This document shows, in pieces, positions 1 through 8,600 of a stretch of DNA of 64,000 bases. The stretch lies in the NCBI GenBank assembly GCA_006218035.1, contig VBWC01000002.1, positions 62,001 through 126,000 on the forward strand. The letters run 5' to 3'. Position numbers and translations under genes: made by a program. Position 1 is the stretch's first letter; each line of letters begins with the position of its first letter. A model generated the notes under the pieces. That model worked only from the letters and a program-made list of their open reading frames with translations, was not told the origin of the DNA and searched no databases. This stretch comes from Gammaproteobacteria bacterium. GTDB taxonomy: Bacteria; Pseudomonadota; Gammaproteobacteria; VBWC01.

Positions 1-397
1 GATTGGTAGCAATCTGACCGAGGTTCACAACCGTATATGTCTTATTGCTGTCGCCGCTGCTATTTATCTTGTTCTCAAAAACATTGGAAAAGCGATCTTT
101 TTCGTCCACCCCCATGCCTTCAGCGAAACTATCGCCCAGAACCAGTATTTTGGATGAATCCCGTTTGTTTAACTCATACAGGTCGGGCCCCCGAAAACCA
201 CTCTGGTTATAGCAGTGAGTTGTTCTGTATTCCAACTGATCCAGTTCGAGGCATTGTGAAGCGCTCGATAAATCTATCGGCCTGAATCCGGACAGCGGCT
301 TTACCAAATGATGCGTGACTTGCAGATACCCCTCTGCTGCGGATAGAGCTGCGACTATAGATCCGCACACTAACAGCAACGGAATCGAATATTTCAT
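1..397 (-). CDS. SGNH/GDSL hydrolase-like secreted protein, 3' end cut by window edge
   Basis: An open frame of 132 codons runs from an ATG at 397 leftward off the window with no stop, so the C-terminus is missing. The first 20 or so residues (MKYSIPLLLVCGSIVAALSA) look like a signal peptide or membrane anchor. Around residues 93-99 is GDSFAEG, the block I GDS motif carrying the nucleophile serine of SGNH hydrolases, followed by GMGVDEKDRFSN. In polysaccharide loci such proteins often de-acetylate or acetylate sugars in the periplasm, but the remaining SGNH blocks lie outside the window, so the reaction is unknown. It is the last visible gene of the O-antigen-type locus, 163 bases downstream of asnB and on the same strand. 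No strong ribosome binding site precedes the ATG. Confidence 0.72.
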   Translation of the reverse strand, partial: MKYSIPLLLVCGSIVAALSAAEGYLQVTHHLVKPLSGFRPIDLSSASQCLELDQLEYRTTHCYNQSGFRGPDLYELNKRDSSKILVLGDSFAEGMGVDEKDRFSNVFENKINSSGDSNKTYTVVNLGQIATN

Positions 398-560
398 CCC
401 AAAACGACCAGTAAGGTTTTCCGGAAAATCACAAGTTGATTTGCCTGATCGACACTATCAAGCACCTGTGTATTCCCGGGTGTGGAGCCGTAAATAACTT
501 TGCGATATTTCGTTCTTTATGTTTCGTACTTCGGCGCATATTCCTTGGCCTAATCAGATT

Positions 561-2429
561 CTATATGGAAATGCGATACTCCCGCCGCCATAACTCGAAT
601 AGTACCAGCGCGTACAGACGCTCACTGTTTGCCCTTCCCTTCGCTTGTCCAGCCAGCAAGCTTTCTACTGTCTTGCGATCGAATACAGTCGAACCAGGAT
701 CGAGGAGAATCTCTTTGAAATAGTCCTTCCATACGCCTGTAGACAGCCATGACGCCAGCGGGATTGAAAATCCCTGTTTACGCGCCTGGTCAAATTCCGG
801 CGGCAACAGGCGACCGGCAAGTTTTTTCAGCAATATCTTGCGTAGATACGCCGTGGTCTTGAGAGACGATGGTACCTTGCCGAATGCAAATTCAATTAGA
901 CGATAATCCAGAAAAGGTGCGCGTACTTCAAGAGAAGTCAACATGCTCGCCCGATCCACTTTGACCAATATGTCTTCGGCAAGGTAGTTATCGAAATCCA
1001 TGCGCGTCGCCCGCTGCAGCAAGTCGTTGCTCACGGGAATGCGCTTCCGGCGTATCTCTTCGGCCATCAGCGCCCAGTCTTTTCGTCCGGCCATTAACCG
1101 CCGTCTGGTGCTACGATCGTAATAGGACGCGATTAGTGGTAAACCGGACTGAAGATCGAAGTCGAGGCCCTGTAACCAGTTGCGGCCCTTGAAGCCGACC
1201 GGTAGTAACCATTCGGCTCCGGTAGCAGCATACCGCCTGAGCCATCCCGGAACGTGCCGCAATTTCTGTTGTAACCAGAGCAGCCGGTCATAATGGCGAT
1301 ATCCGCCGAATAACTCATCACCGCCATCGCCACCCAAAGCCACCGTGCAATGCTGACGAATCATTCGACTCACAAGGAAGGTAGGGATCATCGAAGAATC
1401 TACCATGGGCTCGTCGAATTGTCTGGCGAGCAGAGGCAATAAATCGACATTCGCCTTGCCGCCGTCGAGTTCGACGTGCTCTGTTCCAAAATGCCTGGCG
1501 ATCAGTCGGGCATGTTCCGTTTCGTCATATTGCCCGGCACCCGGGAAACGTACGGTAAAAGTCTTTACCTTGCGGGTGTTTCTGACAGCCATGGCAGTTA
1601 TCAGACTTGAATCCAGACCGCCGCTTAGCAAAACGCCCACCGGTACATCAGCCACTAATTGCTTGCTTACGGAATCTGAAAGCAGACGCTCGAGTTCATC
1701 CAGCAGCGCCACGTCATCCTGCCCGGAAGCTTCCTGAGTATTCAGGGCCGGCAAACTCCAGAAGCGCCACAAACGTGTGTCGCCTTGTCGCAGATTGAAT
1801 AGCATAGCGTGGGCAGGCGGCAATTTTCTGACGTCCCGCAATATGCACCTTTCACCAGGCACGTATCCCATTGCCAGGAAGCAATCCAATGCCTCGCGGT
1901 CTATTACCCGCGGCAGCGACGGATCTGCCATCAGCCCTTTTAACTCGGAGGAGAAGCGCAATACGCCGTTGGCCAACGTGTAGAACAGGGGCTTTTCGCC
2001 CGCCCTGTCACGCGCCAGGAAAATGTGTCTTGTTCGGGAATCATAAATGGCAAAAGAAAACATACCATTGAGACGAGTTAGGCAGTCCGTAGCCCATTCG
2101 CGATAGGCGGCGAGTATCACTTCGGTGTCGGAGTTAGAGCGAAAGATGTGACCAGCTGCTCTCAACTCATCCCGCAGTTCAGAATAATTGTAGATCTCGC
2201 CATTGAATACGATGCATAACTCACCGGTAAGGTCGTGCATCGGCTGGTGCCCGGCGGGAGAAAGATCAATAATGGCCAGGCGACGGTGCGCGAATCCCAC
2301 GCAGCCATCCTCTGACCACCATTCTCCGGCGTCGTCCTGCCCCCGGTGACGCATTGAATCCCGGCCTTGCTCAAGCCAGCGTTTATCAACGACCGTGGTT
2401 CTGGAAGCTACGCCAATAATACCGCACAT
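561..2429 (-). CDS. asnB: Asparagine synthase-like glutamine amidotransferase
   Basis: This 622-residue protein has the two-domain layout of class B asparagine synthetases. Cys2 directly after Met (MCGIIGV) is the N-terminal nucleophile of the class II glutaminase domain (residues 1 to about 200). The synthetase domain has the pyrophosphate loop SGGLDSS at about 269-275. The family transfers ammonia from glutamine to an adenylated carboxylate, aspartate in the housekeeping enzyme. It starts 12 bases after the GT2 gene in an O-antigen locus, where AsnB homologues such as WbpS of Pseudomonas are thought to amidate uronic acids of the repeat unit. That role is inferred from context, and plain asparagine synthesis cannot be excluded. 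The start is fixed because the mature enzyme needs Cys at position 2. Confidence 0.93.
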   Translation of the reverse strand: MCGIIGVASRTTVVDKRWLEQGRDSMRHRGQDDAGEWWSEDGCVGFAHRRLAIIDLSPAGHQPMHDLTGELCIVFNGEIYNYSELRDELRAAGHIFRSNSDTEVILAAYREWATDCLTRLNGMFSFAIYDSRTRHIFLARDRAGEKPLFYTLANGVLRFSSELKGLMADPSLPRVIDREALDCFLAMGYVPGERCILRDVRKLPPAHAMLFNLRQGDTRLWRFWSLPALNTQEASGQDDVALLDELERLLSDSVSKQLVADVPVGVLLSGGLDSSLITAMAVRNTRKVKTFTVRFPGAGQYDETEHARLIARHFGTEHVELDGGKANVDLLPLLARQFDEPMVDSSMIPTFLVSRMIRQHCTVALGGDGGDELFGGYRHYDRLLWLQQKLRHVPGWLRRYAATGAEWLLPVGFKGRNWLQGLDFDLQSGLPLIASYYDRSTRRRLMAGRKDWALMAEEIRRKRIPVSNDLLQRATRMDFDNYLAEDILVKVDRASMLTSLEVRAPFLDYRLIEFAFGKVPSSLKTTAYLRKILLKKLAGRLLPPEFDQARKQGFSIPLASWLSTGVWKDYFKEILLDPGSTVFDRKTVESLLAGQAKGRANSERLYALVLFELWRREYRISI

Positions 2430-2441
2430 GACTTTACGTTC

Positions 2442-3467
2442 TTATAAATCTGGCGTGTAGCCGACGGTATTCTTTATGCGCATAATAAGGCGGTCTGTAA
2501 ATTTTTCGCCGAATAACGCCAGCCCCCATTTATATAAATAATAGTGCGGGGTACAGCCGAATCCCGCTTCCTTTTCCAGCCGTTTTGCATATTTAAGGAA
2601 AGGCCCGATGCCACGCCTGCGCTGAATGGAAAGAAACGGATACGAGTACTTTGACAATATTGTCCTGACCCGCCGGGTGAGGTGCGTAGCATATTTCCTG
2701 TCCAGATAATCCGTCAGCTCAAAGTACGACTTGGTAAAATTGATGGAATTATCCTGCGAAATAGACCCCGGTGTATATCTGCTTTTTTCCGCCTCGGCGT
2801 TACCAAAATGCGGATTATCGCCTCTAAACGACTGCACGGCATGAGCGACCGGATGCTCGTAATATATCGACTCGTTGTCCATACAAACACACGCCATCAA
2901 GTAAACCTGGTAAAGAAGCGTTCCATCCAGATCGGACGTCGACGCTGCATAGGCAGCGTCTCTCGATATCGTGAAGCCACTTATAGTAACGCTGCGCTTG
3001 AAAAGCCAGGCGACGGTTTCTTCCCCGGCCGGCAATACAGTGGTTTTCGGTAAATACCTGAAATGTTCGATACAACCATCCGGATGAACCGAAATATACG
3101 AGCGAAGAATATACTTTATGTCGCCATTTTCACTGAGAAACCAAAGAAACCGGTCAAGCGCTAATGGTACAAATAGATCATCGTCACCCATAAACATGAC
3201 GAAATTTCCTTCCGCGAGCTCTATTAACCTTCTTATATTGCCGTCATAGCCAAGATTCTTCGGATTCTCGAAATAACGTATTTTATATCTTGAATTACTC
3301 TTGAATACATTTACACAATTACGGATCTCATCTCTCTTCGGCGATTGATCTTCGCAAATTACAATCTCGATATTTTCTGGATTGCAATCTATTGAATCGA
3401 GGAGCGCCGATAATTGATCCGGCCTGTTAAAGCTGGGTATGCATATCGAGAGCAGAGGCCTCTTCAT
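2442..3467 (-). CDS. Glycosyltransferase family 2
   Basis: A 341-residue protein beginning RPLLSICIPSFNRPDQLSAL, the usual first strand and helix of the GT-A fold of GT2 enzymes. ICEDQSP at about 38-44 fits the nucleotide-binding Asp, and FMGDDDLF at about 93-100 is the DxD metal site. It likely transfers one sugar of the O-antigen repeat at the cytoplasmic face of the inner membrane; donor and acceptor cannot be read from sequence. Its ATG overlaps the stop of a short leftover frame upstream (ATGA at 3464-3467), suggesting it was once coupled to a gene now largely deleted. Confidence 0.88.
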   Translation of the reverse strand: MKRPLLSICIPSFNRPDQLSALLDSIDCNPENIEIVICEDQSPKRDEIRNCVNVFKSNSRYKIRYFENPKNLGYDGNIRRLIELAEGNFVMFMGDDDLFVPLALDRFLWFLSENGDIKYILRSYISVHPDGCIEHFRYLPKTTVLPAGEETVAWLFKRSVTISGFTISRDAAYAASTSDLDGTLLYQVYLMACVCMDNESIYYEHPVAHAVQSFRGDNPHFGNAEAEKSRYTPGSISQDNSINFTKSYFELTDYLDRKYATHLTRRVRTILSKYSYPFLSIQRRRGIGPFLKYAKRLEKEAGFGCTPHYYLYKWGLALFGEKFTDRLIMRIKNTVGYTPDL

Positions 3468-3564
3468 TTTTTAATCCCTGGCTTACGTAGTTGCGACATC
3501 CTTTCCTTGTAGCGCAGAAAGCGTTCATTGTCACCAACCGGCGTGCGATTACTATTTTAAGCAT
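3464..3564 (-). pseudogene. Remnant of a gene formerly upstream of the GT2 gene
   Basis: A frame of 30 codons from 3556 to the TGA at 3464-3466 encodes a protein-like tail including VGDNERFLRYKERMSQLRK, and its stop overlaps the ATG of the GT2 gene in ATGA fashion as in an intact operon. In another frame, an ATG at 3564 (MLKIVIARR) is preceded by GAGAG. One reading is that the start and end of a gene remain and the middle has been deleted with loss of frame. The parent family was not recognised. Confidence 0.4.
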
Positions 3565-3575
3565 AACGACTCTCG

Positions 3576-3692
3576 TCACTCTTCCCTCGACGCGTCATTA
3601 ATCTCCGTCCGGTTTATATAATTATCCCAACTGCACCGTGACGTATTGGCGCGTGCTTCGAGTATGTCGATATTTTTCCGAATATTGCATAT
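3576..3692 (-). pseudogene. Second gene-tail remnant in the same gap
   Basis: An open stretch of 38 codons ends at the TGA at 3576-3578 and is closed upstream by a TGA at 3693-3695. It has no good start codon. The translation (for example DILEARANTSRCSWDNYIN) has balanced composition with Trp, Asp and Asn, as in a real C-terminus rather than random sequence. It may be the 3' end of another glycosyltransferase or modifying enzyme lost by recombination. The parent family is unknown. Confidence 0.3.
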
Positions 3693-3731
3693 TCACGTGT
3701 TCTGTTCTTTATGCGTCATCATCACTAATGA

Positions 3732-4430
3732 TTACTTAACTGCCTCCACAAAAAGAGATTCGTCAGGCCGGTTATCCAGGATGTCTATGTCCGGTGTTTG
3801 TCCCTGTCGATAATCGCAGCGGCGAATGTTCTGGAATCCCGCCAGACGCAGTAAACTCGAAAGCATGTCGTAATCGTACATATATTTATGGCGCGCATAG
3901 TGGCTATCATCATCGTCAACAAAAAAGTACGCTGACAACATTTTATCCTTCTCACCCATCTTATATAAGGAAATCGCATATTCCAGATCAGGAACTGATA
4001 TTCGGAGCGTCGCGCCCGTCTTCAGAACTCGATGGCATTCGCCCAGCAAATGTTCGGCATCCTTACGGTAGAGATGCTCTACAAAGTGAGACGAATACAG
4101 GAAATCTACCGTTCCTTCCGCTAGCGGAAGTCCATAGGCCAGATCGTGATACACAAAGCGATGTTCTCTGATCAGCCGGAGATACTCAGCCTCGCTGTAG
4201 TAACGGTTAGCGCCAGATAGACGATACGCCAGACGATGCAGAAAGCGCGGCAAGACAGCAACGAGCGTATTGAGGCTGCCATCAATATTTATCCAACCCG
4301 TCGTCACGGCCAGGCCGCAGCCCATATTTACCTTGATCGCCTGACCCGCAGGCAGATCAATACGCTGGTTACGCTTGATTTTGCCGATCAAAAAAGAAGC
4401 GCCGTCAATCACACGCCTAAATATTCTCAT
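3732..4430 (-). CDS. SAM-dependent methyltransferase, class I
   Basis: A 232-residue protein with a Rossmann-type methyltransferase domain. KVNMGCGLAVTTGWINIDGS is motif I with its glycine-rich loop followed by the acidic residue for the SAM ribose. VDFLYSSHFVEHL is the usual motif II region, and ECHRVLKTGATLRISVPDLE is the post-II strand typical of methyltransferase type 11 proteins. The ATG at 4430 is preferred over a GTG at 4442 because GGGAG lies five bases before it. It overlaps the 3' end of the CgeB-like gene by 14 bases, so the two are probably translationally coupled. In this locus it likely methylates a repeat-unit sugar or caps the chain; the target is unknown. Confidence 0.85.
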   Translation of the reverse strand: MRIFRRVIDGASFLIGKIKRNQRIDLPAGQAIKVNMGCGLAVTTGWINIDGSLNTLVAVLPRFLHRLAYRLSGANRYYSEAEYLRLIREHRFVYHDLAYGLPLAEGTVDFLYSSHFVEHLYRKDAEHLLGECHRVLKTGATLRISVPDLEYAISLYKMGEKDKMLSAYFFVDDDDSHYARHKYMYDYDMLSSLLRLAGFQNIRRCDYRQGQTPDIDILDNRPDESLFVEAVK

Positions 4431-5496
4431 GCGCGCTCCCACGCTTATTCGCTACCGTGTCCAACACATACCTCATTCGAGACACTACATCGTGACCATC
4501 CTTGTATACTCTTCTGAACCCGGCATCCGCTACCGCTTTGCGCCGCGTTGCGTCCACCATATAGAGTTCGATTTTAGCTATCATTTCTTCAGGTGTCCGG
4601 AAATATTCCGCTTCCTCCCCTTCCCGATACAAGCTCGCGAGATCATCGGTGTATTCGGCAAGCATAAGTGTTCCGGAAGCCGGAATCTCGAAACATCGCC
4701 TCGTATAGGTATCGCGATTGAGCTTCGACAAAAAGCAGAGCGCGATTTTTGCCCCGCACAACGCCTTGTTGTAATCTTGCCCCCAAACCAGTCGTACAGG
4801 CATCAAAGGCGCCAGTTCCTGTGATTGGCGGATTACCGGATCCCAGTCGTATCCGGGCCCGAACAAACGCAATTGCCATCCTTGTTTCACAACTGATTCC
4901 AGCAACGCCTTTCTTTCATCCGCCTCGTAATGTCCGACGAATACCACGTCACTTTCGTACGTCTCCCGATCTCGATCAGTTAGATCGATCGGTTGGTTAA
5001 GCCACGGTATGAACCAGGATCTTAACAACTCAACCCGTTTCGCGCCGATACGGCGTAGTTGCTCGATATTCCTGTGCCTGTAGGCGAACACCACATCGTA
5101 ATGCGGAACGGAAGCAATATAATTTTTCCATAAGTGTCGAGAGTGTCCGGGCGCAAAGGGATCGTCGTTGTTATATCCAACTATTGCACAGCTCGGAATA
5201 CGCGTCTTTATATCGAGTATCGTGGAAAGCAGCACATGCGTTCCACGGTAGATAAATATCATTTCCGGTATGAATCGATGAGCCGTTGCCGCGAGATCGC
5301 GATTGAGCGCTGTAATTCGCGGTCCTTGAATGAACTTGTTTTGCGCTCGCAACCAATATCGTGCTACCGGATTATTTGTTATGAAATACTTATGCCAGTA
5401 GAATACCTCTACCTCATGACCGAGCTCCCGAAAGGCCTTCGCTACGGCCACCTCATGAATCTCCGAGTGTCCGTCTCCCACAACCAATATCTTCAT
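4417..5496 (-). CDS. CgeB-like glycosyltransferase (GT-B fold)
   Basis: This 359-residue protein starts MKILVVGDGHSEIHEVAVAK, a GT-B N-terminal strand and loop. Near the C-terminus, RRCFEIPASGTLMLAEYTDD and EYFRTPEEMIAKIELY match the C-terminal block of CgeB/YkvP-type glycosyltransferases, in which the conserved Glu contacts the nucleotide-sugar. It probably adds one sugar to the lipid-linked O-unit. It lies 34 bases downstream of the fucosyltransferase gene and overlaps the following methyltransferase gene, so it sits in the middle of one operon. Donor specificity cannot be assigned. Confidence 0.82.
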   Translation of the reverse strand: MKILVVGDGHSEIHEVAVAKAFRELGHEVEVFYWHKYFITNNPVARYWLRAQNKFIQGPRITALNRDLAATAHRFIPEMIFIYRGTHVLLSTILDIKTRIPSCAIVGYNNDDPFAPGHSRHLWKNYIASVPHYDVVFAYRHRNIEQLRRIGAKRVELLRSWFIPWLNQPIDLTDRDRETYESDVVFVGHYEADERKALLESVVKQGWQLRLFGPGYDWDPVIRQSQELAPLMPVRLVWGQDYNKALCGAKIALCFLSKLNRDTYTRRCFEIPASGTLMLAEYTDDLASLYREGEEAEYFRTPEEMIAKIELYMVDATRRKAVADAGFRRVYKDGHDVVSRMRYVLDTVANKRGSAHENI

Positions 5497-5530
5497 ACAA
5501 TAACTATTTTAGTTCTGTTATCCGGACGGG

Positions 5531-6421
5531 TTACGTCTCCAACCATCCCGCTGGAATTAATCCGTCGAAACCCCAGTTTGTTTTTTCTATCGTCTCTTGC
5601 CTAATTGCAGGTGTTACCACAAGTTTATTCTCCTCGTTTCCCAACCAGGCACCCCACCAACTGAAGGTGCTGTTGGCGGTAATAAAATGCTTGCATTGAG
5701 TCATCAGCCATAAATCCGCGTAGGCATTTTCATCGCCCCGATTATGCGCAACGACGACCACGCGGTCCTCGGGTAACGACAGCTTTGTTCGCGCCGCTTC
5801 CGGATCATCGGAGAATAAATAGTAGCAAGGCGAATCTATCTTGCTCCCGATCAACGCTATGGCGCGCTTATAGTAATCGACGGAAGCATTGTGCGTAGAC
5901 ACGCTTCCATGCCCATCAAACCAGCGCACATGCAATGCCACTGAATTACTATTGCGAGCGTTTTCCGCCATTCTTCGATTCAATTCATCCGCAGGCGGAA
6001 TAATGAGGAGATCTTTCCGGATAATCTTCTCAACGTCTTTGAAATAATTTTCACTATGCCACTGGCCATCTAGATAGAGGGTTTTATTTACCTTGAAGTC
6101 GAGAATCCTTTTATCGAAAGCTATCCCTTCGTTTTCAAGATAGCGCCTTGCTGCAAACGGCTGCCTACGTGCTATCCACTTTGCAACGCCGCGTCGATGA
6201 CGCTCGAACGGTTCCATTCGCTCTGCCGCCGTAGCTTTACGCGCCGGAATATGAAAGTGGTCGAGCATATATCTACGACAATATTGCCTGTCGCGTGCAA
6301 AACCGCTAACGTGATCGATTACCAGCTCGACATTGTTGGCCAGCGCCAGCCGTCGTGCGACCGCGTAACAAAAAAGCTGGTTGCCAAGGCCTCCTTTGAT
6401 ACGGGAAATAACGAAAGCCAA
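5531..6421 (-). CDS. Alpha-1,2-fucosyltransferase, GT11 family
   Basis: A 296-residue protein of the usual length for bacterial GT11 enzymes. The opening IKGGLGNQLFCYAVARRLAL is the hallmark N-terminal motif. SDDPEAAR and TANSTFSWWGAWLG near the C-terminus match the later GT11 motifs. The GDP-binding motif, normally HxRRxD, reads HVRWFD at 164-169, so the second Arg of the pair is Trp. It would use GDP-L-fucose, which the gmd and fcl products at 36.6-38.7 kb and ManC at 12.4-13.9 kb can supply. It lies directly after the wzy-like gene with a 7-base gap, so it is part of the O-antigen operon. Confidence 0.88.
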   Translation of the reverse strand: MAFVISRIKGGLGNQLFCYAVARRLALANNVELVIDHVSGFARDRQYCRRYMLDHFHIPARKATAAERMEPFERHRRGVAKWIARRQPFAARRYLENEGIAFDKRILDFKVNKTLYLDGQWHSENYFKDVEKIIRKDLLIIPPADELNRRMAENARNSNSVALHVRWFDGHGSVSTHNASVDYYKRAIALIGSKIDSPCYYLFSDDPEAARTKLSLPEDRVVVVAHNRGDENAYADLWLMTQCKHFITANSTFSWWGAWLGNEENKLVVTPAIRQETIEKTNWGFDGLIPAGWLET

Positions 6422-6428
6422 AACTACC

Positions 6429-7892
6429 TCAGAACGATCCGGGAGACGGACGGACTGTATCAGGACGTATCTCGGTTTTGGTCATGCGTATCCTGTACAG
6501 AACTGACAATACTATCCAGAGAATCAACGCGTTCATTATATATTTTTCCCCGTACCACATCCAATGAGGGGTCGCCATCGCAACGATTCCCAGCAACGTG
6601 ATATTTGCGACGGTCAGGCGCCTAATCGCGATTTGTTCACTTTTCGCGAATAGATAGCTCCAGATTGCCATTATGAGGAAGACACCGGCCATTCTGAAAT
6701 CAAGAAACGGGACAACCACGGCGTGGGTACCCCCGATACCATAGGTCATTTCCCACGCAGGGCCATGAAATGCATCAATCGGTCTTTCATAGCCAATCCA
6801 GTCGGCAAGAAATCCGGGGATTATTGACCCCACCAGGTCCAAATAGGTTTTACCGTACTGTATTGCCAGTGACCCATTAATGTAGTCGCCGGCAATCGAT
6901 AACGGCGTTAGCAATACGCCCGACCATGTTCCCGCCATCATATTGTCAAAGGGAAGCGCGCCCGACTTGCCGATTTGTTCCAAATTATTCGATAATTCGG
7001 AAATGGTGCTCGTGCCCGCCAACATCGACCTGAGGCTGCCTACGAAAAACGCGGCAGCAAATACCATTACCGCCACCAAGAATATCTTCGACCCGCTTAG
7101 TCCGCGCCTCCCGCTTACGACGCCGCGTATACTCCTCCCCCAAGCGTAGTACATGAGTGCCGCTGCGACAACAAAAGTCAAGCTTTCCCGATCCCCTCTT
7201 AACAGCTGAAACCAGATCACGACTAGCAGGATGGTCAACATGATCACCGTACGCTTAAGTTTTCCTATACCAGGACGGAACTCAAACATCGCATCCGCTA
7301 ACGCGAACGTGAGCACCGCATAGGACACCATCCATGCTGCCGAGAAACCCCAATTTATGTTGATGGGTTCCGACTGCGTATAGGCGGCGGTAAATATTGT
7401 CTCCTTGGGAGCTGAAACCCAGGTTAACGCGATGGAAACAACAATCCAGACCAGAAATACCGGTAGCGACAGCGTTTTCGTAGTATTTCCCCAGCTTATA
7501 CTTTCATTATTTTCCATGCCCGTCGGCCGACGCACCCGGCCCAGCAACGCACCGAAAACAAATCCGGTAGCACCTACCGCGCCGATCATCGACATTAACT
7601 CAATCACCGACTTGTCCGTCATGTACGGGTTTACCGCGAGCCCCCACATCACCGGGGGCGGTGTCGCGTCAAAATCGAACCATAAATACGGAATAACATG
7701 GATGAATGGCAGTGCATATACGGCAAACAATAGCAACGTCAGCACACCGACACGGGAGTTTTGATACAGCCACATTAGATATATTGCGGCCATTATAATT
7801 ATTGTGGCCGATACCGGAATCGGAAGATAGATTCCTTGGTGGAAATAGAGAACACCCAAGGCGCCCAGTATCAATAACGATATTTTAGCCAC
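6429..7892 (-). CDS. wzy: O-antigen polymerase-like membrane protein (Wzy type)
   Basis: A very hydrophobic protein with about a dozen predicted membrane spans (for example SLLILGALGVLYFHQGIYL and VFLVWIVVSIALTW) and a large loop near the C-terminal third, the layout of oligosaccharide repeat-unit polymerases that join O-units at the periplasmic face. The GTG at 7892 gives a start that overlaps the preceding methyltransferase stop by 8 bases; a farther start at 8009 would overlap that gene by 125 bases and encode a hydrophilic head, so it is unlikely. Wzy proteins are called by topology and context more than by motifs. It sits with Wzx and Wzz genes, which supports a Wzy-dependent pathway. 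Confidence 0.78.
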   Translation of the reverse strand: MAKISLLILGALGVLYFHQGIYLPIPVSATIIIMAAIYLMWLYQNSRVGVLTLLLFAVYALPFIHVIPYLWFDFDATPPPVMWGLAVNPYMTDKSVIELMSMIGAVGATGFVFGALLGRVRRPTGMENNESISWGNTTKTLSLPVFLVWIVVSIALTWVSAPKETIFTAAYTQSEPININWGFSAAWMVSYAVLTFALADAMFEFRPGIGKLKRTVIMLTILLVVIWFQLLRGDRESLTFVVAAALMYYAWGRSIRGVVSGRRGLSGSKIFLVAVMVFAAAFFVGSLRSMLAGTSTISELSNNLEQIGKSGALPFDNMMAGTWSGVLLTPLSIAGDYINGSLAIQYGKTYLDLVGSIIPGFLADWIGYERPIDAFHGPAWEMTYGIGGTHAVVVPFLDFRMAGVFLIMAIWSYLFAKSEQIAIRRLTVANITLLGIVAMATPHWMWYGEKYIMNALILWIVLSVLYRIRMTKTEIRPDTVRPSPGSF

Positions 7893-8598
7893 GTTTGTGA
7901 TCCGAATCAGTCGACTCCCTAACTGCCAGACAATGCCAACCGAAACAAGCCAAGTCGTCTGCCCGTGCGCCACCTCTGATTCTGAAATGCAACGCTCCGA
8001 GACCACCAATCACGTATGCTAGTGGCCAACTCCAGTCCCCGCAGGCTCGCGCTGTGCTTCCCAACCGCATCAGTTCTTGCCCGCAAAAGGAAAACCAGTC
8101 CCCATTCGGGACCAGTTCCTCGATGCAGAATCCTCGCACCGGCAGATGATGTTCATACCAGTAACGGCTGAAACCCGAGCAGTAGTGATGCGGCGCCATA
8201 TGCACCAGCGATAAGAACGGCGCAGTCAAGATCAACTTGCTGCCCGGCCTAATCAGACGTGAAAATTCATCGAATACCTCGGTTGGCTGCGGTATGTGCT
8301 CCAATACCTCAGTGCATAGAATCGAATCGAACGCGGCATCTGGCTCCGGTATGGTGATAATGTCGCAGACCAGATCGATCTGGCCTGTGTCCCAACTGCC
8401 GGTTTGATGACCTCTGCCATCCCCCGATCCCTCATACTTACAAAAATCCTGCGAGACATAGTCTAGATGACTGCAAAACTGACGATTGCGTTGCTCGCCT
8501 ACACCGGCGTCGAGTATACGCGAATGCTCCGGCAGCGAACGTAGAACCCGCCCTAACCATTCCTGACGCGTATTGTCATTATCATTCCTATAAAACAT
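7885..8598 (-). CDS. SAM-dependent methyltransferase, type 11 like
   Basis: A 237-residue protein with SRILDAGVGEQRNRQF as motif I (DxGxG), DLVCDIITIPEPDAAFDSIL leading to CTEVLEHIPQP as the acidic and motif II region, and RPGSKLILTAPF as the post-II strand. These match class I methyltransferases such as those acting on sugars or lipids in O-antigen loci. It starts 2 bases after the DUF268 gene stop and overlaps the polymerase gene start, so co-translation is likely. The substrate is unknown. It differs from the methyltransferase at 3732 in the residues around each motif, so the two are not a recent duplication. Confidence 0.85.
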   Translation of the reverse strand: MFYRNDNDNTRQEWLGRVLRSLPEHSRILDAGVGEQRNRQFCSHLDYVSQDFCKYEGSGDGRGHQTGSWDTGQIDLVCDIITIPEPDAAFDSILCTEVLEHIPQPTEVFDEFSRLIRPGSKLILTAPFLSLVHMAPHHYCSGFSRYWYEHHLPVRGFCIEELVPNGDWFSFCGQELMRLGSTARACGDWSWPLAYVIGGLGALHFRIRGGARADDLACFGWHCLAVRESTDSDHKRG

Positions 8599-8600
8599 AC

